Assembly (NCBI GenBank): GCA_018666065.1
Contig: JABJAO010000004.1
Span: 1 to 44,026 of the forward strand
DNA: 44,026 bases
Origin: Microbacteriaceae bacterium
GTDB taxonomy: Bacteria; Actinomycetota; Actinomycetes; Actinomycetales; Microbacteriaceae
Direction of reading: 5' to 3'
Shown here: in pieces, positions 30,399-40,473 of the stretch
Layout of the letters: every line of letters begins with the position of its first letter
Numbering within the stretch: the stretch's first letter is position 1
The notes under the pieces: model-generated
What the model was told of the DNA's origin: nothing
Seen by the model: the letters and a program-made list of their open reading frames with translations, nothing else
Database searches by the model: none
Translations under genes and position numbers: made by a program

Positions 30399-30692
30399 TT
30401 AGAAGATCCTCCAACAGTGCTTATGCCAGTGGCGCCGCTCCGAGACATCATGAGCGTCCCCCATGATGCCATCTTGTTTCCAGGCAACCAGGTGCTCGAC
30501 ACCGGGCTCAATACTCAAGTTGCATCCCGGGCAGGTGTACATCTTCTGGGCCTTCGAGGCGCCAATGGGCTGCACGGTGTAGCTATAGCCGTGTTTGTGT
30601 TCAGTCCGCCGAAACCCCGTCGTTAACCGTTCAATATCCAGGGGTTCACCCTCAAAGTTTTTGCGACCTTTGGGCCGATTACTGCGGGGCAC
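30399..30692 (-). CDS. Small Cys/His-containing actinobacterial protein of unknown function
   Basis: RPKGRKNFEGEPLDIERLTTGFRRTEHKHGYSYTVQPIGASKAQKMYTCPGCNLSIEPGVEHLVAWKQDGIMGDAHDVSERRHWHKHCWRIF; GTG start overlapping context with the upstream gene. Confidence 0.75.
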   Translation of the reverse strand: MPRSNRPKGRKNFEGEPLDIERLTTGFRRTEHKHGYSYTVQPIGASKAQKMYTCPGCNLSIEPGVEHLVAWKQDGIMGDAHDVSERRHWHKHCWRIF

Positions 30693-30694
30693 AA

Positions 30695-31273
30695 CTAGTA
30701 CCAGTTCTTTGCCTGTGAGTGACCCCAGGCCGCACACGGGGAACCATAGCGCCCCTCGATGTAGCCCAAGCCCCAGCGAATTTGCGTTTCCGGGTTTGTC
30801 GCCCAGTCCGCTCCGGCGCTCGCCATCTTCTCGCCGGGCAGAGCTTGCGGAATGCCATACGCACCAGAGCTCCGGTTCATCGCGACATGATTCCAGCCAG
30901 ACTCTTTATTCCACAGCGCCACAAGACAGCCGAATTCACTTTGTTCCCAACCCCTCGACACCACCTGCTCGAGAGCAAAAGCCTGAGCCGACCCAGGATC
31001 GGGGCGGCCCACTGCGGGAGCGGATCCCCAACCACCTGTCACACCAAACTCTTCGCGATCGAGCCCCAGGCCACTTCCCATCACTACGAGGCTCGCCGAG
31101 TCCTGGACGCCGGGGAAAAACCATGCACTGGCACTCGTCGTTGCGGGTCCGGCCAGGGGAACAGCAACGAAACCCGTGACCGCGAGTATGGCCAGGGTCG
31201 AGAGAACCGACTTCCTGGTCTCAGCGCGGGAAGTCTGGCGACGGTATCGTGGAGCCATTTTTCGGAGTGTCAC
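30695..31273 (-). CDS. Secreted lytic transglycosylase-like (SLT domain) protein
   Basis: Signal peptide-like VLSTLAILAVTGFVAVPLAGPATTSASA; ALWNKESGWNHVAMNRSSGAYGIPQALPGEKMASAGADWATNPETQIRWGLGYIEGRYGSPCAAWGH. Confidence 0.87.
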   Translation of the reverse strand: MTLRKMAPRYRRQTSRAETRKSVLSTLAILAVTGFVAVPLAGPATTSASAWFFPGVQDSASLVVMGSGLGLDREEFGVTGGWGSAPAVGRPDPGSAQAFALEQVVSRGWEQSEFGCLVALWNKESGWNHVAMNRSSGAYGIPQALPGEKMASAGADWATNPETQIRWGLGYIEGRYGSPCAAWGHSQAKNWY

Positions 31274-31313
31274 AGCCTGCTTAGTCTACCCGCGAGGCCC
31301 TGAAGAGGGCGGG

Positions 31314-31916
31314 TTAGCGCACTGCCAACATGACAGACACAGTCTCATCGAGGAGCGCGTCCACCTGTTTTTCGTCATACCCGCCCAGTAACGTGCGAAA
31401 GGTTGAGCGCCGCACGGCAGTCACCGACAGCGCGCCTTGCTGCTGGAAGTAGCGCGAAATTTCCTCACACACTTCGTCCACGTCACCGGGGTGATACCCC
31501 GGGCGAATCTTGGAGACAGCTCGAAACTTTGCTCGTGGTGGTCGGGCGGTGCGATCGAGAATCTCTTGAGCTCGCTCGCGAACTCCGGCGTAATAGGTTT
31601 CCTCTCCGACGGTCTCCGTGTCGGCAAGTCTTTCTTTATCCGCGAACGCTTCTTCCAAGCGCCACAACGCCTCATCAACAGCTTTCGTCTGAAAGCCATC
31701 CTTAGTCACCAAGGGGAACACTTTGTGGCGAATATCCTGCGAGGTGATGCCATCTTCTTGGCCCTCGAAAACGCGCTTTGCGCGCTCAAGAAACTCAGTC
31801 ACGATATCCGGGTCGTACCCGGGCATACCTTTGTCCGCGCGAGGGAAGGGTGCATCCACACGCTTATTCTGCCAGTGAGTGGCGATAAAACCCGGGTGGA
31901 CTGGCGTACTAGCCAA
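31314..31916 (-). CDS. DivIVA-domain repeat protein
   Basis: Repeated DivI1A-like units (KGMPGYDPDIVTEFLERAKRVFEG; KDGFQTKAVDEALWRLEEAF; KIRPGYHPGDVDEVCEEISRYF; LGGYDEKQVDALLDETVSVM); TTG start or GTG at 31859. Confidence 0.75.
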   Translation of the reverse strand: MASTPVHPGFIATHWQNKRVDAPFPRADKGMPGYDPDIVTEFLERAKRVFEGQEDGITSQDIRHKVFPLVTKDGFQTKAVDEALWRLEEAFADKERLADTETVGEETYYAGVRERAQEILDRTARPPRAKFRAVSKIRPGYHPGDVDEVCEEISRYFQQQGALSVTAVRRSTFRTLLGGYDEKQVDALLDETVSVMLAVR

Positions 31917-32862
31917 AAATTTGGAACATCACGAACAACATCGCCATGGAGGGCAACATCGAGTCGAGTCGATCCAAGAAACCACCGTGCCCCGGGAGCC
32001 ACGACGAGATGTCCTTGATGCCCAAGTCTCGCTTGATCAAAGACTCTACGAGGTCTCCCAGCGTTGCAGAGCCCAAAAGCACTGCGCCCAGCAGAAGTCC
32101 GACCCACCAACTCACGCCCAACATCAGGGTTCCCAGGAGCACTCCGGCAACCATGGCGGCAACGAATGACCCGGCAAACCCTTCCCAGGTCTTCTTCGGC
32201 GAAATCTTCGGAGCAAGAGGAGTCTTGCCCAGACTGAGACCGGTGGCATAGGCGGCAACATCCACGCACGCGACAATGACGACGCCGGCAAACACCCACC
32301 ACACTCCCCCGGGGCTTGTCGCAATGGCAACGGCAAAGCCGCCCAAGAATGGCACGTAAGCGAGCACCATCACCGCAACCCCGATATCAGACAGCGTCGT
32401 GGAGCGAGAATCGGGTTGAAGGAGTGCCCGGCCAGCCCGCAGAGCAACTGCGATCGCAATTGCCCCCACGAGACCCCAGAGTTGGCCTTCTGGACCATAG
32501 AGTGCCGCCAGGGGCACCATGGCTGCCGAGACCACGACGAGTGGCCATCGAGACCGAAGTCGGCCCTTGTCGGTGAGCGCACCTGCGAGCTCGAGAACAG
32601 CAAACACGACGAGCACGGTCACGAAAAGGACGAAGAGCTCAACGAGCCAGAACAGGCTGGCGACAAAGACCCCTCCCAGGAGTAGGCCAAAAACAATCGC
32701 TTGCCAGAGCGGACGGCCTGCGCGCTTGTCAATGCGCGCATTGACATCACGAACCTGCTCTTCAAGCTCCGAGACGGCAGCCTCTATGTGCTCCAGGGCC
32801 TCCGCCCCGGCCTGGGCAGGATCAAACTTTTTCTTGGGGGAACCAGACGCTCGAGTGCTCAT
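31909..32862 (-). CDS. cdsA: Phosphatidate cytidylyltransferase
   Basis: Multi-TM protein with C-terminal CDS signature LGDLVESLIKRDLGIKDISSWLPGHGGFLDRLDSML. Confidence 0.95.
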   Translation of the reverse strand: MSTRASGSPKKKFDPAQAGAEALEHIEAAVSELEEQVRDVNARIDKRAGRPLWQAIVFGLLLGGVFVASLFWLVELFVLFVTVLVVFAVLELAGALTDKGRLRSRWPLVVVSAAMVPLAALYGPEGQLWGLVGAIAIAVALRAGRALLQPDSRSTTLSDIGVAVMVLAYVPFLGGFAVAIATSPGGVWWVFAGVVIVACVDVAAYATGLSLGKTPLAPKISPKKTWEGFAGSFVAAMVAGVLLGTLMLGVSWWVGLLLGAVLLGSATLGDLVESLIKRDLGIKDISSWLPGHGGFLDRLDSMLPSMAMLFVMFQIFG

Positions 32863-33416
32863 TAGACCTCGAGCAGCTCGGCTTCTTTCTTCTTCACAGC
32901 TTCGTCGATGAGATCGATGTGGGATTTTGTGATGGATTCGAGCTCCTTTTCAGCCCTCGAGACATCATCCTCTCCCACTTCAGACTTCAGCGAACTCAAA
33001 TCGTCCATCGCTTTGCGGCGAACGCTGCGGACTGATACTCGCCCGTCTTCGGCTTTTTGCTTGACGATCTTGACGTATTCCTTGCGGCGTTCCTCGGTCA
33101 GCTCAGGCATCGTGACACGAATGATCTCGCCGTCATTAGACGGGCTTGCCCCCAGGTTGGGAAAGTTGGTAATCGCTTTCTCAATGTCCTTGAGCGCGGT
33201 CTTGTCGTAAGGAGTGACGATGAGCGTGCGGGCTTCCTGGTTTTGGAGGCTTGCCAACTGGGCCAGAGGCGTAGGCGAGCCGTAGTAATCGACCATGATT
33301 TTCTGGAACAGCGCGGGATTGGCCCGACCGGTTCGCACCGTCTGGAAGTCGTCGTGGACTACGTCGAGGGCTTTCGCCATCTTTTCTTTCGCCTCAGCGA
33401 GAACGTCAGCAATCAT
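32862..33416 (-). CDS. frr: Ribosome recycling factor
   Basis: [71 protein letters not shown]. Confidence 0.97.
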   Translation of the reverse strand: MIADVLAEAKEKMAKALDVVHDDFQTVRTGRANPALFQKIMVDYYGSPTPLAQLASLQNQEARTLIVTPYDKTALKDIEKAITNFPNLGASPSNDGEIIRVTMPELTEERRKEYVKIVKQKAEDGRVSVRSVRRKAMDDLSSLKSEVGEDDVSRAEKELESITKSHIDLIDEAVKKKEAELLEV

Positions 33417-33455
33417 GGGTTTATCTCCTTGGTCTCAGTCTAGTTCGAGGGGCGC

Positions 33456-34163
33456 TCAGGACACGAGGGTGCCGATGCGCTTACCCACGATCGCTTTGGT
33501 CACATTGCCCGCGGGCTCCATGCCAAAGACCACCATCGGCATCTTGTTGTCCATGCACAGGCTAAACGCCGTGGAATCGACAACTTTGAGGCCCTGCACA
33601 AGGGCTTCCTGGTAGCTCAGCTTGTCGTACTTCTTCGCCTGCGGGTCCTTCTTCGGATCGGTCGTGTACACGCCATCCACACCGTTCTTTGCCACGAGCA
33701 CCTCGTCGGCCAGAATCTCCAGGGCCCGCTGCGCAGCAACGGTGTCGGTCGAAAAATAGGGCAGTCCCGCACCGGCCCCGAAGACCACGACGCGACCTTT
33801 TTCCAGGTGGCGCACTGCCCGCAGGGGGATGTAGGGCTCGGCGACCTGGGTCATCGAGATGGCCGACTGGACGCGAACCTCGGCGCCTGCCTGTTCCAGA
33901 AAGTCCTGCAGGGCAAGGGCATTCATCACGGTACCGAGCATTCCCATGTAGTCCGCGCGCCTGCGGTCCATTCCCCGCTGGCTGAGCTCAGCACCACGGA
34001 AGAAGTTACCGCCACCGACGACAACGGCAACCTGGGTCTTCTTGGCGCCTTCCGCGATTTCGCGGGCAATCTGCGCGACAACGTCAGGATTGACTCCTAA
34101 AGAACCACCGCCAAACGCCTCACCGGAGAGCTTGAGAAGTACTCGACGACGACCTTCAGGCAT
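33456..34163 (-). CDS. pyrH: UMP kinase
   Basis: [15 protein letters not shown]...[42 protein letters not shown]. Confidence 0.97.
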   Translation of the reverse strand: MPEGRRRVLLKLSGEAFGGGSLGVNPDVVAQIAREIAEGAKKTQVAVVVGGGNFFRGAELSQRGMDRRRADYMGMLGTVMNALALQDFLEQAGAEVRVQSAISMTQVAEPYIPLRAVRHLEKGRVVVFGAGAGLPYFSTDTVAAQRALEILADEVLVAKNGVDGVYTTDPKKDPQAKKYDKLSYQEALVQGLKVVDSTAFSLCMDNKMPMVVFGMEPAGNVTKAIVGKRIGTLVS

Positions 34164-34264
34164 GGTTGCACCTTTCGCTTGCGCTCCTCAGCGTAGCGGG
34201 GTTGGAAACGCCTCGGGGGCAGTGGCACGCTGTGCCCCTGCCCCCGACAAGCTTTCTGATGCGG

Positions 34265-35089
34265 TTAGGAACCGACGCGGAAGCGAGCGAAGCCGCTGAC
34301 GCTCAGGCCAGCCTGCTCCAGCACCTGCTTGATCTGCATTTTGTTGTCCCGTGCGTAGTCCTGCTCCAGCAGGGCGACCTGCTTGAAGAAAGCGCCGAGA
34401 CGTCCCTCCACAATCTTGGGAAGAGCGGCATCAGGCTTGCCTTCGCCGCGGGAGATTTCCTCGACGATGCGACGCTCAGCCTCGACGGCTTCTGCGGGAA
34501 CATCGTCTTTGGACAGGTACTGCGGGTCAGCAAACGAAATGTGCTGTGCGACGCTGCGAGCAGTGTCCGCATCGCTACCGGAGTAAGCGAGTACGACACC
34601 AACCTGTGGGGGGAGGTCCTTGCTGGTCTTGTGCAGGTAGACAGCGAAGCTTTCGCCGGCGATCTTTGCAACACGACGGAGCTCGACTTTTTCGCCAATA
34701 ATGGCGGCCTGATCTTCGATCATGCTCGAGACGGTGCCAGACCCAGCAGGTGCAGCCAAGGCTGCTTCCACGCTCTCAGCACCGGCAGCCACGATCGCAG
34801 CCAAAACGTCATCAGCGAGCGTGACGAACTTGTCGTTCTTGGCGACGAAGTCGGTCTCGCAGGCGAGCTCTACGAGGTAGGCAACGCCAGCGCCCTCGTG
34901 AGCGACAACGAGTCCCTCGCTCGTGGAGCGATCGGCACGCTTGGCGTTACCTTTTGCTCCCTTGAGTCGGAGGATTTCGGTGGCCTTTTCGACGTCACCA
35001 TCAGCCTCTTCCAAGGCGTTCTTGGTGTCGACCATTCCGGTTCCCAGCTGCTCGCGCAGCTTCTTGATGTCTTCGAGTGACACAGCCAT
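34265..35089 (-). CDS. tsf: Translation elongation factor Ts
   Basis: IKKLREQLGTGMVDTKNALEEADGDVEKATEILRLKGAKGNAKRADRSTSEGLV...ELACETDFVAKND. Confidence 0.97.
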   Translation of the reverse strand: MAVSLEDIKKLREQLGTGMVDTKNALEEADGDVEKATEILRLKGAKGNAKRADRSTSEGLVVAHEGAGVAYLVELACETDFVAKNDKFVTLADDVLAAIVAAGAESVEAALAAPAGSGTVSSMIEDQAAIIGEKVELRRVAKIAGESFAVYLHKTSKDLPPQVGVVLAYSGSDADTARSVAQHISFADPQYLSKDDVPAEAVEAERRIVEEISRGEGKPDAALPKIVEGRLGAFFKQVALLEQDYARDNKMQIKQVLEQAGLSVSGFARFRVGS

Positions 35090-35100
35090 AGGTATCTCCC

Positions 35101-36117
35101 TTACTTCTTCTCTGCACTCTTGGGTGCAGCGGTCTTGGCGGGTGCTTTCTTCGCAGCAGGCTTCTTCTCCGCGGTAGCGGGAGCCTTCTTGGCAGCAGGA
35201 GCCTTGGTAGCCGGTGCCTTCGCAGCAGGAGCCTTCTTTGCAGCAGGCTTCTTCTCCGCAGCGGCGGGAGCCTTCTTGGCAGCCGGAGCCTTGGCAGCAG
35301 GAGCCTTCTTTGCAGCAGGCTTCTCTTCGGCGGGTGCCTCAGGAGCCTCGGAAGGCTGCTCGAGAAGCTCGCGCTCCCACTCAGCCAGTGGCTCCACAGC
35401 AGAGACGTTGCCCTCGGCTTCAGGCTTCTGGTGGCGCTCGATGAGGCCCTCAGCGACTGCGTCAGCGATTACCTTAGTCAACAACGCCACAGAACGGATC
35501 GCGTCGTCGTTACCGGGGATCGGGTACTGAAGGTCATCGGGGTCTGCGTTCGAGTCCAAAATTCCAATCACAGGAATTCCGAGCTTCTTTGCCTCGTCAA
35601 TAGCGAGGTGCTCACGGATGGGGTCAATAACCCACATCGCGCTGGGTGCCTTCTGGAGGGTGCGAATACCACCCAAAGACTTCTGCAGCTTGGTCAGCTC
35701 GCGCTTCTTGAGCAGCAGCTCCTTCTTGGTGAAGCCCTGTGTGGTGTCCTCGTAGTCGATTTCTTCGAGTTCCTTCATGCGTCCAAGACGCTGGGACACG
35801 GTCTGGAAGTTGGTCAACAGACCACCCAACCACCGCTCGTTGACGTAGGGCTGGCCCACGCGAGTGGCCTGCTCGGCGACAGACTCCTGAGCCTGCTTCT
35901 TCGTGCCCACGAACAGCACGGTTCCACCGTGCGCGACGGTGTCCTTGACGAAGTCGTATGCCTGGTCAATGAAGGCCAGCGACTGCTGAAGGTCGATGAT
36001 GTGAATACCGCTGCGCTCAGTCAAGATAAAACGCTTGACTTTCGGGTTCCAGCGGCGGGTCTGGTGTCCAAAGTGAACGCCAGCGTCCAGTAGTTGTCGA
36101 ATAGTGATGGCAGCCAT
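35101..36117 (-). CDS. rpsB: 30S ribosomal protein S2 with long Ala/Lys/Pro C-terminal tail
   Basis: [52 protein letters not shown] before ATG 36117. Confidence 0.97.
   Translation of the reverse strand: MAAITIRQLLDAGVHFGHQTRRWNPKVKRFILTERSGIHIIDLQQSLAFIDQAYDFVKDTVAHGGTVLFVGTKKQAQESVAEQATRVGQPYVNERWLGGLLTNFQTVSQRLGRMKELEEIDYEDTTQGFTKKELLLKKRELTKLQKSLGGIRTLQKAPSAMWVIDPIREHLAIDEAKKLGIPVIGILDSNADPDDLQYPIPGNDDAIRSVALLTKVIADAVAEGLIERHQKPEAEGNVSAVEPLAEWERELLEQPSEAPEAPAEEKPAAKKAPAAKAPAAKKAPAAAEKKPAAKKAPAAKAPATKAPAAKKAPATAEKKPAAKKAPAKTAAPKSAEKK
35104..35331 (-). repeat. In-frame tandem repeat encoding an Ala/Lys/Pro-rich tail of S2
   Basis: About 76 aa built from [13 protein letters not shown](x)KKAPA(x)AEKK units repeated ~2.5 times. 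Confidence 0.85.
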
Positions 36118-36329
36118 GACGGCTCTCCTTTTGTTCTCGGTTACTCCCACACGGTTGTGTGAGCCTGGTGCCGAGGCCACCACCGCACCCCACCGTGCTC
36201 TCCCCGGGAGGAGAAGACTGTCGTGGAGACCGACGGGTGTGAACCTTAATCGACACGCGAAGTCACAGAGCAGAACTCTGTGCTGGCATCAGCATAGCGC
36301 TTTGCACAGGGAAAAACGAGTGGGAAGAG

Positions 36330-36902
36330 TTAGTCGAGAGCGCGAATCGATGGTGCGAGTGCGCGAAACGCGAGGCCTCGATGCGACAGGGAATCTTTCT
36401 CCTCTGCTGAGAGCTCTGCAGCGCTCACCGAGTGGCCCTCGGGAACAAAAATAGGGTCATAGCCAAAGCCGCCGTCCCCCGCGGGTTGATCGGCAAGGGT
36501 TCCACTCCAGCGCCGCTCAACGACAACCTCACCGCCATCGTGAACGAGAGCTGCAGCACACACAAACGCTGCTGAGCGCTGCTCCACACCCTCCATCTCG
36601 CGCAACACCTTGGCCGTGTTATCCGCATCGAGACCCGACTCGGCATAGCGGGCAGAGAAAATTCCCGGACGGCCCTCCAGTGCGTCAACTTCGAGCCCTG
36701 AATCGTCGGCAATCGCCGGCCGACCGCTCGCGAGGTAGGCCGAGCGCGCCTTGATCAGGGCGTTGGCCGAAAAGGTGTCTCCATCCTCCACGGGAGACTC
36801 CTCGGTCGAGGGGTGCACGATGACGCCGGGAATCTCCTGAGCGAGGATTCGCTGGAGTTCGGCAACCTTGTGGGCGTTTTTGGTTCCCACGATGAGATCC
36901 AT
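36330..36902 (-). CDS. rdgB: XTP/dITP diphosphatase (RdgB/HAM1)
   Basis: LIVGTKNAHKVAELQRIL...SGRPAIADDSGLEVDALEGRPGIFSARYAE...GFGYDPIFVPEG. Confidence 0.95.
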   Translation of the reverse strand: MDLIVGTKNAHKVAELQRILAQEIPGVIVHPSTEESPVEDGDTFSANALIKARSAYLASGRPAIADDSGLEVDALEGRPGIFSARYAESGLDADNTAKVLREMEGVEQRSAAFVCAAALVHDGGEVVVERRWSGTLADQPAGDGGFGYDPIFVPEGHSVSAAELSAEEKDSLSHRGLAFRALAPSIRALD

Positions 36903-36904
36903 GG

Positions 36905-37633
36905 TTAGTCGCTACCGAGTGCTTCGCGCTGAATCCGAGACAGCTCCTGGGTACCCGCAAGCGCCAAATCCAGCAGGCGATCGAGTTCGGAGCGCTCAAA
37001 AGGCGTGCCCTCCGCAGTCCCCTGGACCTCGACAAACGAGCCGCGACCGGTCACGACGACGTTCATGTCAGTGTCTGCCGACACGTCTTCACCATAGGCA
37101 AGGTCCAGCATCGGGGTTCCCTGGACAATCCCCACGCTGATCGCAGCCACCGAATCCCGCAGGGGAGCCGCGTTCTTTTTCACGTGCCCCTGTGCGGTGG
37201 CCCAGGTCAGCGCATCCGCCAGAGCGACATAGGCACCGGTAATCGCGGCGGTCCGGGTTCCGCCATCGGCTTGCAGGACGTCGCAATCGATCACCACGGT
37301 GTTCTCACCGAGCTGGCTGAGGTCAATAATTCCTCGCAGGGAGCGGCCAATGAGCCGCGAAATCTCGTGGGTGCGACCGCCAATCTTGCCCTTGACGGAT
37401 TCGCGGTCCATGCGGTCATTCGTGGAGCGAGGAAGCATTCCGTACTCCGCGGTGACCCACCCTCTGCCTTTTCCGGTAAGCCACCGAGGTACTCCCGGAG
37501 TGAACGACGCCGTGCACAGCACCTTGGTGTTCCCGAAGGAAATCAGCGCACTGCCTTCGGCTTGAGCGCTCCAGTTTCGCTCGATTGCAACAGGTCGTAG
37601 TTCACTGGCAAGGCGGCCATCGGCGCGAGTCAT
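36905..37633 (-). CDS. rph: Ribonuclease PH
   Basis: [75 protein letters not shown]. Confidence 0.96.
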   Translation of the reverse strand: MTRADGRLASELRPVAIERNWSAQAEGSALISFGNTKVLCTASFTPGVPRWLTGKGRGWVTAEYGMLPRSTNDRMDRESVKGKIGGRTHEISRLIGRSLRGIIDLSQLGENTVVIDCDVLQADGGTRTAAITGAYVALADALTWATAQGHVKKNAAPLRDSVAAISVGIVQGTPMLDLAYGEDVSADTDMNVVVTGRGSFVEVQGTAEGTPFERSELDRLLDLALAGTQELSRIQREALGSD

Positions 37634-39006
37634 ACGGTCTCCTTCGGGAGGGTTTTCTCAATCCACGAACGGAACTCTTCCGCCCTGTGTCGGTAATCAC
37701 GGTACTGGCCAAAGCTCGGAGCAGCTGGTGACATGAGGACATAGTCCCCGGGCCCGGCAAGCTCGCGGGCCCGTGTGACCGCCACCGCCATATCGAGAAC
37801 TTCTTCCAGGAGGACCTCGTGGGATGCTCCAGCCTCCTCGAGTGCCGCGCGGAAGAGCCCCAAAAGTTTCCCTCCGCTGGCGGGCAGACCCAGTATGTGC
37901 CGGGGCCGTGAGACCACGACCTGGTCGACGAGGGGCTGATAGTCCACTCCCCGATCATGACCGCCCACGATCCAGACCATTCCTGGGGAATGAAGCGATC
38001 GCAACGCAGCCGCGCCGGCTTGGGGGTTTGTCGCCAAAGAGTCGTTGACAAAGACCACGCCGCTGGGGTCACTGATGCGCTCCAACCGGTGGGCGAGACC
38101 TTCGAATTTCGCCAGCACGCCGGCGAGTGCTGTGTCATCTACACGCCCCGTCGCGGTCGCGGTTGCCACTGCGATCAGAAGATTCTGGTGGTTGTGTCTG
38201 CCGAGGATGCGCGATTGCGATGTGTGAAAAAGCTTCTGGTCTCCCCTGCACAGCCACGATTCATCCCCGTCGGGCTCGAGGTGCCATTCGTGTCCATGCC
38301 CGACCCAGGTGACCGGGAGGTGGGGGTAGCGCTGGGTGAGTTCGCGGACCAGGATCTCATCATCGGCGTTGGCGACCACCACTCGGGGGTTGTGGGCGAC
38401 GATGCTGAGTTTGTCGTCGTAGTACGCGTCACTCGAGCCATGCCAATCCAGGTGCTCGGGGAAGAGAGCCGTCAGCCCCACCACGTCGGGGGACACCTCG
38501 AGGTAGTGGCACTGGTAACTGGAGAGTTCTAGGGCGTAATACTCAGCCGGGTCGAGCCCCTGCAGAGGAATTCCCATGTTCCCGCCAAGCTTGGCGTTCA
38601 CCCCGGAGCCCTCCAGGAGGGCATGAATCAGCGTCGTGGTGGTGGATTTCCCTTTCGAGCCCGTCACACCCACAACTCTCGCGTGGTGATCAGAGACAAA
38701 GAGCGCGCTGCCCGAGGTGAGAGGAATCGAGAGCTCTCGGATACTGCGGTGCAAATCACCGGTCACCGGGATGCCCGGAGACATCACCGCAACGGTGGCC
38801 TCCGCACACACCTCGGGAAGAGGTGATCCCGGCTCGCACACGACCACGTCGATGGCGCCGCCGACGGTGTGGCGGAAATCCTCGATATGAGGACCCTGCG
38901 CTCCATCGAGTGCGATGATGCGTGGAGGTGAAGACATGCTCAGCAGTCGAGTGGCCATGGCCGCGCCTTCGCGCCCCACTCCCACAATCAGGACACACTG
39001 ATCCAC
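37630..39006 (-). CDS. murD2: MurD2-type UDP-N-acetylmuramoyl-L-alanine--L-glutamate ligase
   Basis: Mur ligase motifs [91 protein letters not shown]; the partner MurL gene immediately upstream supports the MurD2 call. GTG at 39006 is the first plausible start after the murL stop. Confidence 0.82.
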   Translation of the reverse strand: MDQCVLIVGVGREGAAMATRLLSMSSPPRIIALDGAQGPHIEDFRHTVGGAIDVVVCEPGSPLPEVCAEATVAVMSPGIPVTGDLHRSIRELSIPLTSGSALFVSDHHARVVGVTGSKGKSTTTTLIHALLEGSGVNAKLGGNMGIPLQGLDPAEYYALELSSYQCHYLEVSPDVVGLTALFPEHLDWHGSSDAYYDDKLSIVAHNPRVVVANADDEILVRELTQRYPHLPVTWVGHGHEWHLEPDGDESWLCRGDQKLFHTSQSRILGRHNHQNLLIAVATATATGRVDDTALAGVLAKFEGLAHRLERISDPSGVVFVNDSLATNPQAGAAALRSLHSPGMVWIVGGHDRGVDYQPLVDQVVVSRPRHILGLPASGGKLLGLFRAALEEAGASHEVLLEEVLDMAVAVTRARELAGPGDYVLMSPAAPSFGQYRDYRHRAEEFRSWIEKTLPKETV

Positions 39007-39031
39007 GAGATCAGCAACACCCCAGGGTCCT

Positions 39032-40393
39032 CTACCCAAGGACGCTTCCCAGTGTTTCAAAGGGCGCTGGCAAGCAGATTCTTCCCTGGCGCTCCCCGAG
39101 GACGTGAACCTCGAGCTCGGGATGCGGGTCCAGAAGCTCCGGCATCTCGGCGACAAGGGCTTGAACCACCACACTCTGGCGCCAGTCACTCTGGTGGGCA
39201 ATCCAGGTGAAGGAGAGCAGGGATTCAGCTTGCTCACCAACGCACTCAAAGGGACGGTGCTCGTGCAAACCGAGTAAAGCCCGGTAGCCCTCCACCTGCG
39301 AAGCGCTATCGAGCAAATTGTCGGCAAACATTCTCGTGAGCGAGGTCGAGGGAATGAATGGGCTCAGGATGAGGAAAATAAACCGGCACTTGTCGCAATC
39401 ACCACACCACCGAGCGTCCCCGACGCCTCGACGAAATGCTCGATTGCAACTGGTAATCACGGGGTGGTATTCGGGCAGTGCCGCGAAGTAGCGAGAAATC
39501 TGAACCTCGCTATAGGGCCGCAGAAGCGAGAAGTATGCCCCGGCAGACAGTCCCGCTTGCGGGCCCAGCATGTCTTGGAGCAACTCTTCTGCGTGCTCAG
39601 ACTTCGACCACTGGTGGTTGACCTCGCGCCCATTCCAGACAAGCGTTGCCTCTGATGCACTCGCCTCGAGGGACATCACAACCGGGCCAAGCCCAATAAT
39701 TCTCGCCTGAACGAGCGCAATCAGGGAGTTCATGGCCGTCACGGGGACATGGCCGTTGAGTGCACCCTCGGCGTTGAGTTCCAGCAACGAGGCGTCGAGT
39801 TCTCGCGTTGCCGCCAGAACGGGGTGTCCCTTGACTCGACCGACACGGTAAATGATCTTGTTGGGGTTGACCGCGAACTGGACGGGGTGCATGCGGGCTG
39901 CGGCGAGTAACTCGACCGTGACAACTGAGTCTTTGCCTCCACCAATGGGGACCAGAGGGTCTCCCGAGGGAGTCAGGTGGCTCTCCGCGGGCCAGGGCTC
40001 CGCCAGGGGCGCCTCCAGCACAATTTCTGGCGCAAGAAGGTCAGGGAAATCATTGCGGAAGGCGAATTCCGCAAGACCGTAGGTGAGGACCTGGGATACG
40101 TAGTCGAGGCCCGCCTGGGTGAATCCTTCGACGGCGATGACGTAGCGCCTGGGAGCGGCAGCCTTGTAGTAGCTCAGCCCTAACACAGCACCCAACACCA
40201 CTGCCACGGAGCGAACCCGAGGCCAGTCGACATCGTGCTCGGCGCGCACCGGCGTGAAAGCGATGCGCTCGGTGAACGCGCGGGTGTGCTCCGGTGAGAC
40301 TAGTTCGTAGCGAAATGAGAAAGAAAAATCGTCCGCTGAGAAGGTCGCGGATACGTATCGAAATTCGGTGTAGACAGACGGGTCAAACGCCAT
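39032..40393 (-). CDS. murL: MurL: UDP-N-acetyl-muramoyl-L-alanyl-L-glutamate epimerase
   Basis: PP-loop-like PLVPIGGGKDSVVTVELL, NKIIYRVGRVKGHPVLAATRELDASLLELNAEGALNGHVPVTAMNSLIALVQA, CNRAFRRGVGDARWCGDCDKCRFIFLILSPFI; adjacent to the MurD-like gene. Confidence 0.82.
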   Translation of the reverse strand: MAFDPSVYTEFRYVSATFSADDFSFSFRYELVSPEHTRAFTERIAFTPVRAEHDVDWPRVRSVAVVLGAVLGLSYYKAAAPRRYVIAVEGFTQAGLDYVSQVLTYGLAEFAFRNDFPDLLAPEIVLEAPLAEPWPAESHLTPSGDPLVPIGGGKDSVVTVELLAAARMHPVQFAVNPNKIIYRVGRVKGHPVLAATRELDASLLELNAEGALNGHVPVTAMNSLIALVQARIIGLGPVVMSLEASASEATLVWNGREVNHQWSKSEHAEELLQDMLGPQAGLSAGAYFSLLRPYSEVQISRYFAALPEYHPVITSCNRAFRRGVGDARWCGDCDKCRFIFLILSPFIPSTSLTRMFADNLLDSASQVEGYRALLGLHEHRPFECVGEQAESLLSFTWIAHQSDWRQSVVVQALVAEMPELLDPHPELEVHVLGERQGRICLPAPFETLGSVLG

Positions 40394-40473
40394 CGCAGTC
40401 CACACCTCCCGTGTTTGTTGAGCTCGAAGCCCCGAGCACCTTCATCTTAGGCGGAGCGAAACTCAATCTCCTG

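Noticed and set aside
34166-35080. 304-aa plus-strand ORF
   Set aside because: Antisense to tsf; shadow ORF.
35104-35331. Tandem repeat considered as a CRISPR array or mobile repeat
   Set aside because: Repeats are in frame within rpsB and encode a low-complexity tail; no spacer structure.
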